Of a stretch of 64,000 nt of DNA, positions 1-7,722 are shown one piece after another (positions within the stretch are counted from its first letter, which is position 1; every line of letters begins with the position of its first letter). Source of the stretch: UBA11606 sp964504305 (GTDB taxonomy: Bacteria > Actinomycetota > Acidimicrobiia > Acidimicrobiales > Aldehydirespiratoraceae); assembly GCA_964504305.1 (NCBI GenBank), contig CAZDEB010000002.1:248001-312000 (forward strand). Reading direction: 5' to 3'. The translations under genes and the position numbers were made by a program. The notes below the pieces were generated by a model that worked only from the letters and a program-made list of their open reading frames with translations, did no database searches and was not told the origin of the DNA.

Positions 1-451
1 TGGCGATCTCGCCGGTGCGGTCCGGCGTGCGAGCGAGGACAATATTGAACGACTCGTTCAGGACTACTTCTTGGCCGATCTCGAGAGCGTCGACGAGTTC
101 GGGTTGAACGCTAACGCGCATCTTTCGACCGCCGGCATGCACGTCGACGGTGCCATCGTCGTTGCGAGCCAGCACCGTGCCGTATCCCGAGGGCGGTTCG
201 GTCAGCTTGTCGACTTCCTCGCGCAAATGAGCGATGTGGTCGCGAGCCTCTCTCAAGGTGTAGGTCAGCTTCTCGTTTTGAGACACTGCCGCCGCGAGCT
301 GAGATTTGGTTTCGACCATTCGCTCTTCGAGGGTGCGCACCCGTTTGGGCGATTCGTGAATCCGGCGACGCAGCTCGGTGACTTCGTCTTCGAGCTCGGC
401 GGCGAGCATGCGCAAGCGCCGAAGCTCGGATTGAGGGTTGTTGTCGTCCAC
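1..451 (-). CDS. arc: Proteasome-associated AAA ATPase ARC/Mpa, N-terminal part
   Basis: These are the first 150 codons of the ATPase that caps the actinobacterial 20S proteasome, binds Pup-tagged proteins and unfolds them. A charged coiled coil fills about residues 8-80 (it begins ELRRLRMLAAELEDEV). An OB-fold follows, with PPSGYGTVLA and EVVLNESFNIV, both typical of the family. The AAA module lies beyond the window edge. I chose the GTG at 449-451 because GGAGG (457-461) lies five bases upstream. In many actinobacteria this gene sits near trmI. Here trmI is on the same strand at 2101-2880, but two plus-strand genes and a protease gene lie between them. The identification rests on the coiled-coil and OB regions only. 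Confidence 0.88.
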   Translation of the reverse strand, partial: MDDNNPQSELRRLRMLAAELEDEVTELRRRIHESPKRVRTLEERMVETKSQLAAAVSQNEKLTYTLREARDHIAHLREEVDKLTEPPSGYGTVLARNDDGTVDVHAGGRKMRVSVQPELVDALEIGQEVVLNESFNIVLARTPDRTGEIA

Positions 452-677
452 GGAAACCTCCGATCGTTGGCCGCGGCGTCACCCTAGACCTACCGCTACT
501 GCTCTGGTCGGACAGCTACTGCTCGATGCAAGGATCGACCACGCAGGGTGGGATCGCGAACTGTCCGTGACGGATCGTTGCACGAGTGGTCTGCGGGGCT
601 AATGATCGCCGGTAAGATGCCGAACATATTGACGAGCCCGCCAGTGGGCTACCGACGAGCGTGAGGTCTAACGCATA

Positions 678-911
678 ATGAAGGTTTGGATCGATCAAGA
701 TCTTTGCACCGGTGACGGTCTGTGCGAGGAAATCGCACCCGACGTTTTCACCCTCCTTGACGACGGCTTGGCTTATGTCAAAGAAGGCGACAAGGTTTTC
801 TCCGACCCTGGTGGTCCCGAGGGCCTTGCGGTCATCAAAGCCGGCCAAGAAGAAGCCACTATCGAGTCCGCCGAGGAATGCCCCGGCGAATGCATCTTCA
901 TCGAGATCTGA
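678..911 (+). CDS. Small 3Fe-4S type ferredoxin
   Basis: This 77-residue acidic protein is probably a soluble one-electron carrier. Cysteines are at C10, C16, C68 and C72. The CTGDGLC spacing followed by a late Cys-Pro (C68-P69) is the pattern of single-cluster [3Fe-4S] ferredoxins that serve cytochromes P450 and other oxidoreductases in actinobacteria. C72 is an extra cysteine that could allow a fourth ligand. GAGG lies about ten bases before the ATG. The next gene, 24 bases downstream on the same strand, encodes a PPOX-fold flavoprotein, so the two may be co-transcribed. No P450 gene is in the window, so the redox partner is unknown. Confidence 0.88.
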   Translation: MKVWIDQDLCTGDGLCEEIAPDVFTLLDDGLAYVKEGDKVFSDPGGPEGLAVIKAGQEEATIESAEECPGECIFIEI

Positions 912-935
912 TCTCAAGTAGTCGCTGCTGCAAGC

Positions 936-1352
936 ATGCAGGTCGCCGCGATGCCGGAGTACGCCCACGAGTTTCTTCGTAGCGCGCGCATCGGCACGGT
1001 TGTACGCGGGGGCGACCCGTGGCCCAACGCGGTGCCGGTCTGGTACCACTGGACTGGTGAGGTCATCGAGTTCTTCACCCAGCCGGGCAGACCCAAGGTA
1101 AGACACATCGCCCAAGATCCCAATTTGGCGATGGTCGTGTCGGCCAACGCCGACGAACCGCCCTATTGGGTAGCGGTCGAGGGCACGGCCGTTTTGAGTA
1201 ACGACGGCTCAGAACTCGTCGAGAAGATGTGCGATCGTTATCTCGACGACTCCAAGGGATCCAGATCTTTGCGAGAATCGCTGATGGCCGGTCGTGAGCA
1301 GGTCGTCAAAGTTACGATCGTGCCCGACCGGGTTCGTCACTTTGTTTCGTGA
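936..1352 (+). CDS. PPOX-fold (pyridoxamine 5'-phosphate oxidase-like) flavin/F420-binding protein
   Basis: This protein of up to 138 residues fits the split-barrel PPOX class, which binds FMN or F420 as a homodimer. Visible features are the early strand RIGTVVRGGDPWPNAVPVWY, then IEFFTQPGRPKVRHIAQDPNLA, then the VAVEGTAVLSND strand. The 'P-x-W-Y-x-W' then 'R-x-K-x-R-N-I' order is typical of actinobacterial F420-dependent reductases of this class. F420 use is plausible because fbiC is in this window, but the sequence alone does not separate FMN from F420. An alternative ATG at 951 gives a slightly shorter protein. The substrate is unknown. Confidence 0.78.
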   Translation: MQVAAMPEYAHEFLRSARIGTVVRGGDPWPNAVPVWYHWTGEVIEFFTQPGRPKVRHIAQDPNLAMVVSANADEPPYWVAVEGTAVLSNDGSELVEKMCDRYLDDSKGSRSLRESLMAGREQVVKVTIVPDRVRHFVS

Positions 1353-1360
1353 CGCGTCGC

Positions 1361-2104
1361 TCAGGCTGGCCCGCAGGGCGGCACAACGAGGTTCGTGTCG
1401 AAGGCCAGCTCCAACAGATCAGCGAGAGCATCGGCGCGAACGGCATAGCCCACGCTTGACCCGCGGGTTGTGGTCGCGTACGCGATGCCAACGACAACGC
1501 CATCAGAATCGATCAGCGCCGCCCCGGAGTCGCCACTTTCGATATCGGCGGCTAGAAGCCACGAGGGCCGCAGGATCCGTTCGTCGGTCCCGACCGTCTC
1601 GATCCTGACGCTCACCGGGCGGTCTACCCGAAACGGGGTTGGCTCCACCGTTGGCCCAGTCTCCCACCCGAACACCGCTCCGATTGTGCCGTCAGGGGCG
1701 GTACCGAGTTCGAGGGGAACCAAGTCTGAGGTGTCGAGCCGAATTAGCGCCAAGTCGTTGACCGCATCGAACGCTACTACGGTCCCATCGGTCGAGCTTC
1801 CGTCGAGGAACTCGATGGTTGGTTCCATAACCCCGAGAACCACGTGAGCGTTCGTAGCGATCAAGTCGTCGGCAACCGCAAATCCACTGCCCTCCGCCGA
1901 TCTGCCACAGGCGATCGAGTTGATCCGAACAGTGGACTGCGCCAATTCGTCGCGCAGCGCGTCGCTGAGACCATCGGATTCGGGTGCGGGTCCCGGGTCG
2001 GGAGGCGAAGCAAGTGGCGGCCTGACAATCTCCACCGGATCGTCGGCGCCGCACCCGCTGAGCAAGAACGCCGCCACGACCAGGCACCAGGCGACCGATT
2101 TCAT
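1361..2104 (-). CDS. Lipoprotein trypsin-like serine protease
   Basis: This 247-residue exported protease starts with a lipoprotein signal whose lipobox is LLSGC, so Cys18 is the likely lipidated residue. A proline-rich linker (about 28-45) precedes a trypsin-like domain with a complete triad: H87 in TNAHVV, D117 in NDLAL and S193 in GDSGAA. It resembles the protease domain of MarP/HtrA-type actinobacterial enzymes but has no PDZ domain. The ATG overlaps the trmI stop as ATGA (2101-2104), so translation is probably coupled to the tRNA-modification genes. The functional reason for that link is not obvious. A longer reading from 2344 would run deep into trmI and lose the signal peptide, so I rejected it. 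Confidence 0.85.
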   Translation of the reverse strand: MKSVAWCLVVAAFLLSGCGADDPVEIVRPPLASPPDPGPAPESDGLSDALRDELAQSTVRINSIACGRSAEGSGFAVADDLIATNAHVVLGVMEPTIEFLDGSSTDGTVVAFDAVNDLALIRLDTSDLVPLELGTAPDGTIGAVFGWETGPTVEPTPFRVDRPVSVRIETVGTDERILRPSWLLAADIESGDSGAALIDSDGVVVGIAYATTTRGSSVGYAVRADALADLLELAFDTNLVVPPCGPA

Positions 2105-2880
2105 TCGGCCAGCAACCGGGCGTGAGTCAAAAAGCCGGTGTGGGCCACCATTCGATGATCGGGACGAACCGCGACACCTTGCACGTGCCAGCCACGATTG
2201 AGAACCTCGATGGTCTCGGCCATCCCAAACAGCGAATCTTCGAAGGCGTCGTGAAGTTGCGAGGCCTGGATGATGCTTGGCGTGTAGGCCAAGAAGATCC
2301 CTCCTCGGCGCAAGGCCTTCTCGGCATGGGGCACGACTTGCCACGGTTCGGGCAGGTCGAGAACGACTCGATCGAGATCGGTCTCCTCGATTCCGGCGTA
2401 GACATCGCGAACCTGCGTGTGATAGTTCGCCATTGCCGGCTCGCCGAGAAACCGCTGAACATTTTGACGGGCGGTTATCTCGAAATCTTCTCGGATCTCG
2501 TATCCCGTGATGTGGGCGCCGGCACGGAGCATTCCGGTCGAGAGGGCACCGCTGCCGAGACCGGCTTCGAGAACCCGAGCGCCGGGGAAGATATCGGCGA
2601 GAATGAGGATCGGGCCGATGTCTTTGGGATACACCACTTGAGCGCCCCTGGGCATTTTCAAGATGTAGTCGGTGATGGTGGGGCGAATAACGATGAACAC
2701 CATGCCGCGGGTGGACCGATAGGTCTCGCCCTCGGGATTTCCGATCAGGTCGTCATGAGCAAGGACTCCCGAGTGGGAGTGAAACTCTCCCCCATCGGCG
2801 AGATCAATGAGGTAACGCCGCTTCTTACGGTCGATCAATAGGACCGGCTCGCCAGCTCTTAGATTTCCGCTGCGATTCAT
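2101..2880 (-). CDS. trmI: tRNA (adenine-N1)-methyltransferase TrmI (m1A58)
   Basis: This 259-residue enzyme is the class I AdoMet methyltransferase that makes m1A58 in the tRNA T-loop. The N-terminal small barrel contains GEPVLLIDRKKRRYLIDL. The AdoMet site is VLEAGLGSGALSTGML (about 103-118), and VLDLPEPW marks the catalytic Asp loop. Its length matches the actinobacterial TrmI family. I chose the ATG at 2880 because it overlaps the upstream TtuA-like stop as ATGA (2877-2880). Starting at 2967 would add 29 residues unlike the family. In Thermus, m1A58 promotes 2-thiolation of T54, which makes the overlap with a TtuA-like gene meaningful. Nearness to a proteasome ATPase gene is common in actinobacteria. 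Confidence 0.93.
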   Translation of the reverse strand: MNRSGNLRAGEPVLLIDRKKRRYLIDLADGGEFHSHSGVLAHDDLIGNPEGETYRSTRGMVFIVIRPTITDYILKMPRGAQVVYPKDIGPILILADIFPGARVLEAGLGSGALSTGMLRAGAHITGYEIREDFEITARQNVQRFLGEPAMANYHTQVRDVYAGIEETDLDRVVLDLPEPWQVVPHAEKALRRGGIFLAYTPSIIQASQLHDAFEDSLFGMAETIEVLNRGWHVQGVAVRPDHRMVAHTGFLTHARLLAE

Positions 2881-3830
2881 TGCGTAACCTTTCGGGCGCC
2901 TCGTTTGGGCCCAAGTTCGATCGAAACGGCTGACGTAGCTCGTTTGGTGAGGTAGCAGAACGCGCACATCTCGTTGGAAGACGGCGCCCCGCAGGAGATG
3001 CAGGGCGACACCGGTGGGTCTTCGTCCGGTGCCTCTTTTGCGAACCTCGGCAAGGCCTGGTCGAGGAAGCGAAAATAGAAATCGTGTTTCGCCCCCGGCG
3101 AATCACGTTCGATGTCGTTGAGAGCCGCCTTGTAGCTCAGGTGCTTGTTGCCGGCGCTGAGCGGACATTCGTCCACGAGATAATCGATCCCGCGTAGCAG
3201 GCAATACGCGGCCGTGTCGCGCTCGGTGAGTCGCACCAACGGCTTGACCTTTTTGGGGAACCCTGCTCTCGCCGGCAGCGCTGGCAACTGACGACCCAAA
3301 TAGTCGGACTGCCAATGCAAAACGTTGCCCATGAGAACAGCTGCTTCGTCATCAAGGTTGTGGCCGGTGACGATGGCATCGTATTTGCCTCGGCGGGCTG
3401 CCTCGTCGAACAAGTGGCGTTTCGACAGCCCGCAGGCCGAGCATGGTGCTCGCTTAGCGGCGCGGCTTCCGTTGGGGACGTCGAATCCGTGGTCTCGCAA
3501 GAGGTCGTCTCGGTGCAATGTGAGGTTCCGTGCATCGGCGAACCTTTGGGCGTAACCAGCCGAAGTATCGCTGTACTCACCAATTCCGAGACCCACATAG
3601 AAGCCATCAGCCTCGTATCCCAGCAACAACAAAATGTCCCAAACAGCCAGCGAGTCCTTGCCGCCGCTGACGGCGACCAGAACCCGGTCTTGGGGGTCCA
3701 ACATGTTGAACTGCTTGATCGATTTGGCAGTCTGATCGCGGCACAACCGAAGGAAGTGTTCGGTGCAAAAATTGGCGTTGTGACGGCGAACGTCGATGAT
3801 CGCCGGTTCTCGGCAAACCCGGCATTTCAC
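2877..3830 (-). CDS. ttuA: TtuA-like tRNA 2-thiolation enzyme
   Basis: This 317-residue protein belongs to the TtuA/Ncs6 family of ATP-pyrophosphatases, which adenylate and thiolate tRNA. It has an N-terminal zinc finger (C3, C6, C22, H25), the PP-loop SGGKDS (55-60), C130 and C133 in APCSACG, C222 in DECPL, and a C-terminal zinc finger (C277, C280, C289, C292). From memory, C130, C133 and C222 are the [4Fe-4S] ligands in Thermus thermophilus TtuA, and the numbering here is the same. That favours the 2-thioribothymidine-54 enzyme over the anticodon Ncs6 type. It starts with GTG, overlapping the stop of the TtuB-like carrier as GTGA. It needs a thiocarboxylated carrier; the gene just upstream is the obvious candidate. 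Confidence 0.88.
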   Translation of the reverse strand: MKCRVCREPAIIDVRRHNANFCTEHFLRLCRDQTAKSIKQFNMLDPQDRVLVAVSGGKDSLAVWDILLLLGYEADGFYVGLGIGEYSDTSAGYAQRFADARNLTLHRDDLLRDHGFDVPNGSRAAKRAPCSACGLSKRHLFDEAARRGKYDAIVTGHNLDDEAAVLMGNVLHWQSDYLGRQLPALPARAGFPKKVKPLVRLTERDTAAYCLLRGIDYLVDECPLSAGNKHLSYKAALNDIERDSPGAKHDFYFRFLDQALPRFAKEAPDEDPPVSPCISCGAPSSNEMCAFCYLTKRATSAVSIELGPKRGARKVTQ

Positions 3831-4033
3831 TGGGCGTTACTCCCTCCGGAGATCACCGACCGCACCTCGACCGTGGCGTCCTTACCCAGCATCTTGTCTC
3901 CGGGCACCAAGGCGTTGTCCTCGATGACAAGGTGGGCTTCGCGGTTCAGTCCGAGACGTTCGAGCAACACGCTCACCTGCACGGGGCCGGCCATCTCGAC
4001 TTCTCGGGATGGGTTACGCAGTATGACTTTCAT
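3827..4033 (-). CDS. ttuB: TtuB/ThiS-like sulfur carrier protein with residues after the GG
   Basis: This 68-residue beta-grasp protein resembles TtuB, ThiS and MoaD carriers, whose C-terminal Gly-Gly is adenylated and thiocarboxylated. The pattern fits: VSVLLERLGLNREAHLV, then NALVPGDKML, then VEVRSVISGG. Unusually the GG (residues 63-64) is followed by four residues, Ser-Asn-Ala-Gln, before the stop. A carrier normally needs a free GG end, so the tail would have to be removed, as happens in some MoaD-like proteins with a JAMM peptidase. The stop overlaps the TtuA-like start (GTGA) and the start overlaps the stop of the gene upstream (ATGA). Function is inferred from fold pattern and context. 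Confidence 0.82.
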   Translation of the reverse strand: MKVILRNPSREVEMAGPVQVSVLLERLGLNREAHLVIEDNALVPGDKMLGKDATVEVRSVISGGSNAQ

Positions 4034-4269
4034 GCGGTGACGTCTTTGGCTGATTGATGACGCAACTCGAGCGTTTCGCCGGGCTGGAGTCGCTGAGAAA
4101 ATACGACCGGCATCTCTCCTCGCTTGGTCACCTTGTGCGACCAGCGTCCCAAGAACCGAAGGACGTAGACAGCGAACCAGAATCGTGACCCGCCGAGGAT
4201 GCCTTTGCGAACGCTATTTATCCGAACCGTGCGTCGCAGATACGCAGACCCAAACGAACGGCCAGCCAT
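4030..4269 (-). CDS. Small basic protein of unknown function
   Basis: This 79-residue basic protein is not recognised. It has an aromatic hydrophobic patch (SRFWFAVYVLRFLGRW, about 28-43) that could associate with membrane, then VFSQRLQPGETLELRHQ near the C-terminus. The start codon overlaps the preceding stop by one base (TGATG) and its stop overlaps the ttuB start as ATGA, so it is embedded in the tRNA-modification operon. Tight overlap on both sides supports a real gene. The pattern 'F-S-x-x-L-x-P-G-E-T-L' may be a small beta hairpin, but that is only a visual impression. Confidence 0.62.
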   Translation of the reverse strand: MAGRSFGSAYLRRTVRINSVRKGILGGSRFWFAVYVLRFLGRWSHKVTKRGEMPVVFSQRLQPGETLELRHQSAKDVTA

Positions 4270-4493
4270 CAGACGCGCCTGATCTCCACGACCGTTGATC
4301 TCGTGGTGCCAACCCGGCGACCAATCAGGAACGCGATGATCAGCAGCAACAAGCTCGCGCCGACGGCGACGGGTATGAGTTTTGGAGCATTGTCTCTGAC
4401 TTGATCCTCGGCATCGCCACGGACTTCGCGTATCGACTGAGCTATGTCGTCGCGGCTGATGGGTTTGGTTTCGTTATCAGTCGAGTTGGTCAT
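4269..4493 (-). CDS. Small single-pass membrane protein, unknown function
   Basis: This 74-residue protein has an acidic soluble N-terminus (DDIAQSIREVRGDAEDQV) and one transmembrane helix (about 41-56, VGASLLLLIIAFLIGRR). A basic C-terminal tail (RSTVVEIRRV) should face the cytoplasm. I chose the ATG at 4493, which has AGGGA upstream and does not overlap the holin-like gene. A longer reading to 4532 would overlap that gene. Together with the next gene upstream it looks like a pair of small envelope proteins. It loosely resembles short actinobacterial DUF3618-type membrane proteins, but I would not assign that family. Confidence 0.65.
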   Translation of the reverse strand: MTNSTDNETKPISRDDIAQSIREVRGDAEDQVRDNAPKLIPVAVGASLLLLIIAFLIGRRVGTTRSTVVEIRRV

Positions 4494-4504
4494 GGCAGAG
4501 TTCC

Positions 4505-4822
4505 CTAGAGGGTCTTTTTGGTGATGCGCCAAGCCAGCGCGCCGATGGCCACGCTAACAACGCCAAGAGTGATGAGGTAGGGCAACCAGGACAAGTTGCC
4601 GGTCAGGGCCGTGCCGGTTTCTTCTTGCAAAAAGCGCAAAGTCGCGAGCGTCAAGGAGATGCCGCCGATCATCAACAACACGCTCCCGAGCACCCCGAAA
4701 CCGAGCCAGCGACCAGCCCCCTTGAGGGGGTCGAGGGTTTCTTGACGGGCGTAGTCCTTGACAAGGTCGAAGAGTTCGCCGAGGCCCTGCTTCTGGGGTT
4801 TGCGTGGCTCTGGTGCCATCAA
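4505..4822 (-). CDS. Two-helix membrane protein, holin superfamily III/DUF1469-like
   Basis: This 105-residue protein has an amphipathic N-terminal segment (LGELFDLVKDYARQETLDPLKGAGRWLG) followed by two transmembrane helices (about 44-65 and 81-98) and a short basic tail. The layout matches phage-holin-like or DUF1469 proteins common in actinobacterial chromosomes. These are not necessarily lytic. It probably sits in the inner membrane. It is 36 bases downstream of the LON-domain gene and 11 bases ahead of another small membrane protein gene. Two adjacent ATG codons are possible starts (4822 or 4819). Confidence 0.68.
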   Translation of the reverse strand: MMAPEPRKPQKQGLGELFDLVKDYARQETLDPLKGAGRWLGFGVLGSVLLMIGGISLTLATLRFLQEETGTALTGNLSWLPYLITLGVVSVAIGALAWRITKKTL

Positions 4823-4858
4823 GCGTTGCCGATCGTCGTCGCTAGTCGAGTCGACACT

Positions 4859-5482
4859 CTAGCGCTCCCCATGACCAAGAGCGTCGAGCAACTCGCACCG
4901 TTCGTCTATCAACTGACGAGCGGATTGGGCCCGTTGGGAGCTATCGGGCAATGCCAGCAATTTCATAGCATCGTGAGGGCCGAAACCGGCGAGCCGGATC
5001 AGTTCCCATACCACCGAATCGAGAACGCCACTGTCTGACCCGCTGTCGGGGAGACGAGGTTCTCGATGTCCCAGCCGGTCGATTAGACCTTCGAGCGACG
5101 CCCGGAGGTCTGCAACCGACCCGCTGAGGTCGGCCACAACAGGGTCGGGCCAATCGTGAACCGTCGCAATCGGGTAGGGGTCGTCGGGGTGCCAGTCGTC
5201 GACGGCGACCCGCCGCGTACCGGTCGCGAAGATCGACCAACGACCATCGTGATGCTCGATCGTGTCCACGACTCGCACGACGACGCCGACCTCTGATCGG
5301 GTTTCGCCGCCGCCGACCTCTCGGCCTTGGCGGATCCCGACCGTGCCGAATTCGGGCTCGTCGGTAGCCGCCAAACGTTTTACCAGTGCGACATAGCGGG
5401 GTTCGAAGACCGACAGCGCTAGCGGCGCACCAGGTAGCACCACATGTTCGAGCGGGAACATCGGCAGCGGGTACCGAGCCAT
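4859..5482 (-). CDS. LON substrate-binding (N-terminal) domain protein
   Basis: This 207-residue protein is a stand-alone LON N-terminal domain (LAN/PUA-like fold) without ATPase or protease domains. The diagnostic opening is present: LPMFPLEHVVLPGAPLALSV, then FEPRYVALVKRLA, then GTVGIRQG. The second half is helical (residues about 115-200), as in other solo LON proteins of actinobacteria. Their exact function is unknown; binding of unfolded polypeptide is the usual proposal. It begins four bases after the stop of the PBP4-like gene and is probably co-transcribed with it. Confidence 0.85.
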   Translation of the reverse strand: MARYPLPMFPLEHVVLPGAPLALSVFEPRYVALVKRLAATDEPEFGTVGIRQGREVGGGETRSEVGVVVRVVDTIEHHDGRWSIFATGTRRVAVDDWHPDDPYPIATVHDWPDPVVADLSGSVADLRASLEGLIDRLGHREPRLPDSGSDSGVLDSVVWELIRLAGFGPHDAMKLLALPDSSQRAQSARQLIDERCELLDALGHGER

Positions 5483-5486
5483 CTGG

Positions 5487-7007
5487 CTATTCGGCCAGGG
5501 GCGCGAGATCGTCGAGCTTGGGGCCGTAGGGGTGACCTACGATGGCGTCGATCATCGCGGCCTGCAACGGGTTGCAGAACTCGTAGGGCCCGGCTGGTTC
5601 TGCCCCATCTATCGACTCGGTCCGAGTTTGATCGTCGGCAAGCATCACGAAAGTGATGCGCTCACCGTTAACTGCGGTGAACTCGCCCACAACACCGGTG
5701 CTGGTGTCGTTGGCGCTGACATAAACGCGCAGCTCGCCGTTGCTGGCGGAGCACGCCGCAACCGGCGAAGCGGCGGCGTCGGTGAGCACTGCGGCGCCGA
5801 TGCCCTCGGGGTCCGAGATCGCGGCGTGAAGAATGTCGCAGTTCGCTCGATTGGTGTCCGAACGACCAGAGCCGTCGCTGTAAATGGTGGCAGCCTGTCC
5901 GACATCGAACGGGAGATCGGCCAGGGCAAACCCGGTGGTCGCGAGGGTGAAGATTGCGCTAGCGCGTTCCGGCGAGCTTCCACTGCGGATACCGAACTCC
6001 TTCAACAGCATCTCTGCTGTAGTTGCGTCGACCAGGCTTCGCCGGATGATGTCGGCCAGAGGCGGCGAGTCGATTACGGCGAGGGTTTGGCGTTCGGCCA
6101 GCGGCGGTGCCTCGCCACTACGGGGACTACGGCTGACGGAAATCTCGACCGCCTCAAGCATGTTGTCGAACGAATCGGCCACGGCAACGGCCGGGTCGGA
6201 TGCTCGGCGGTTCTGTGACTGATCGAGTTCGTCAGGCCACGATGTGAAACCGTCGTTGAGAAGAAGGCCGGCCAACGGGCCAACGGAGTTCTCGCCACCA
6301 TCGTTTCGGTTCCAAACCCGGAAGGTTTCTTCGTTGATGGTGACCTTGTCGTTGTAGTAGTCGCGCTCGATGGGCGAGTACTTGGTTTCGTCACCGATAA
6401 CTCGCCCTCGCACGGCGACGATATTGAGTTCTTGCAGAGCCGCTATGGCATCGCCGGCAAGCAGATCGAAATCGGTGAACGCTCGATCGTCGCCGAAACG
6501 CGAGATGTACGATTCGGTGCTGAGGACCGGATCGCCTCCCCCGATTATCCATATATCGCCGATCAATTCGGCGGTCTGGTCTTCCTCGTCGACCCGGATC
6601 TCGGCATCTTTCGAAAATGCGATCTCGGTGCGAAAGCCGCTGCCCGAACCGGCGGCGTTGACCACCGCAGCAGTTATCAGTCGGTGCAGTTCGGCGCCAC
6701 GGATCGGTGCGCTGGTGTTGTTGGCCGCGATTGGTTCGCCGTCGCGCTGAACAAGAACGCACAGGTCGTCGGGAGCGGTGCCGCTCGACAAGACAATGCC
6801 GACCGCCTCGGCTAGCAGGCTGTCGGACTTTGGTGCGCGTAACCACTCGGGCGCCCGGCGAGCGCTGAGAATCGGCGTGACCAGCGCGGGGTCCGCCGAC
6901 GTTGCTGTTGCCCGACCAGGATCGGAGTCCTCGTCGGCTCGCTGGGTAAGTACGACGGCAGCTACGAGTATGGCGAGAAGCACTAGTGGAAGGAACAGGC
7001 GACGCAT
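5487..7007 (-). CDS. PBP4/DacB-like (peptidase S13) protein without catalytic motifs
   Basis: This 506-residue protein has an N-terminal membrane anchor or signal (about 4-20) and the overall layout of D-Ala-D-Ala carboxypeptidase/endopeptidase PBP4. Recognisable landmarks are IGGGDPVLS (155-163), the AEMLLKEFG helix (331-339) and YSDGSGRSDTNR (376-387). All three active-site motifs are replaced. SxxK reads E107-L-H-R110, SxN reads V326-D-A328, and KTG reads N433-D-T435. The scaffold is therefore kept while acylation chemistry should be impossible. It may act as a peptidoglycan-binding or regulatory protein. It is the first gene of the nine-gene minus-strand run. Confidence 0.82.
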   Translation of the reverse strand: MRRLFLPLVLLAILVAAVVLTQRADEDSDPGRATATSADPALVTPILSARRAPEWLRAPKSDSLLAEAVGIVLSSGTAPDDLCVLVQRDGEPIAANNTSAPIRGAELHRLITAAVVNAAGSGSGFRTEIAFSKDAEIRVDEEDQTAELIGDIWIIGGGDPVLSTESYISRFGDDRAFTDFDLLAGDAIAALQELNIVAVRGRVIGDETKYSPIERDYYNDKVTINEETFRVWNRNDGGENSVGPLAGLLLNDGFTSWPDELDQSQNRRASDPAVAVADSFDNMLEAVEISVSRSPRSGEAPPLAERQTLAVIDSPPLADIIRRSLVDATTAEMLLKEFGIRSGSSPERASAIFTLATTGFALADLPFDVGQAATIYSDGSGRSDTNRANCDILHAAISDPEGIGAAVLTDAAASPVAACSASNGELRVYVSANDTSTGVVGEFTAVNGERITFVMLADDQTRTESIDGAEPAGPYEFCNPLQAAMIDAIVGHPYGPKLDDLAPLAE

Positions 7008-7053
7008 TATGTGAGAGGTTAGGCGAGCAGTACCGAGTCGGCGCGGCGCGCGG

Positions 7054-7680
7054 TCAACTGGGGTTACCTTGCGGTTCTAGCGCGGCCCGAAACAGCGCCC
7101 GGATATGGGCCAAGCGCTGGTTGAGGGCCGGTTCTTCGAGGGGGTCGCGTCCGAGCAACCCTTCGATGAACGGCACATCACTGAAATACGAAAGCAGCGC
7201 GCCGTAGCCGGTGAGCAACAACTGTTCGGGGTCGTGCTGGCGAAAGCGCCCGGCATCCATCTCTCGTTGGAAATACCGCGTGGCGCGGGCAAAGAGCGGT
7301 TGCAAGGCGAGTCCCAACTCGATGTGACCGGTGCCCTCTTCGGCTAGCGCTTCTCTGCGGACTATGCGCACAAAATCTGGATTGACGCGAAAGAAATCAA
7401 AGCCGGCAGTCAGGACATGGTCGAGCTGCTCCCAACCGTCGGCGATCGAGTTGGTCACCGACGCCTCGACTCGTTTGTACCATTCGGCCAAAGCTCGATC
7501 GAATACCTCGCGATACATGGCCTCTTTGGTCGGAAAGTGATGTAGCAGGCTCTGGCGTCTGATCCCGACCTCGCCGGCGATGAGGTTGAGCGATGTTCCC
7601 TCGAACCCTCGTTCGGCGAAGAGGTGTTGGGCGGCCTCGATGATGGCATCTTTGGTTTCGGGCCCACTCACGCACCGCAC
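7054..7680 (-). CDS. TetR/AcrR-family transcriptional regulator
   Basis: This regulator of about 208 residues has a TetR DNA-binding domain in residues 8-55: TKDAIIEAAQHLFAERGFEG, then LIAGEVGIRRQSLLHHFPTKEAMY. The C-terminal ligand domain is helical and resembles those regulating lipid or redox genes. The start is GTG at 7680 or a second GTG nine bases inside. It ends 46 bases before the PBP4-like start on the same strand and diverges from the unknown protein plus FIST pair (starting 7723). The 42-base divergent gap is where its operator might lie, but I found no clear palindrome there. Confidence 0.9.
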   Translation of the reverse strand: MRCVSGPETKDAIIEAAQHLFAERGFEGTSLNLIAGEVGIRRQSLLHHFPTKEAMYREVFDRALAEWYKRVEASVTNSIADGWEQLDHVLTAGFDFFRVNPDFVRIVRREALAEEGTGHIELGLALQPLFARATRYFQREMDAGRFRQHDPEQLLLTGYGALLSYFSDVPFIEGLLGRDPLEEPALNQRLAHIRALFRAALEPQGNPS

Positions 7681-7722
7681 CCTAGTGGGGTTGCAGCCAG
7701 TGCCCCCGGTAGCGTTCGCGCA

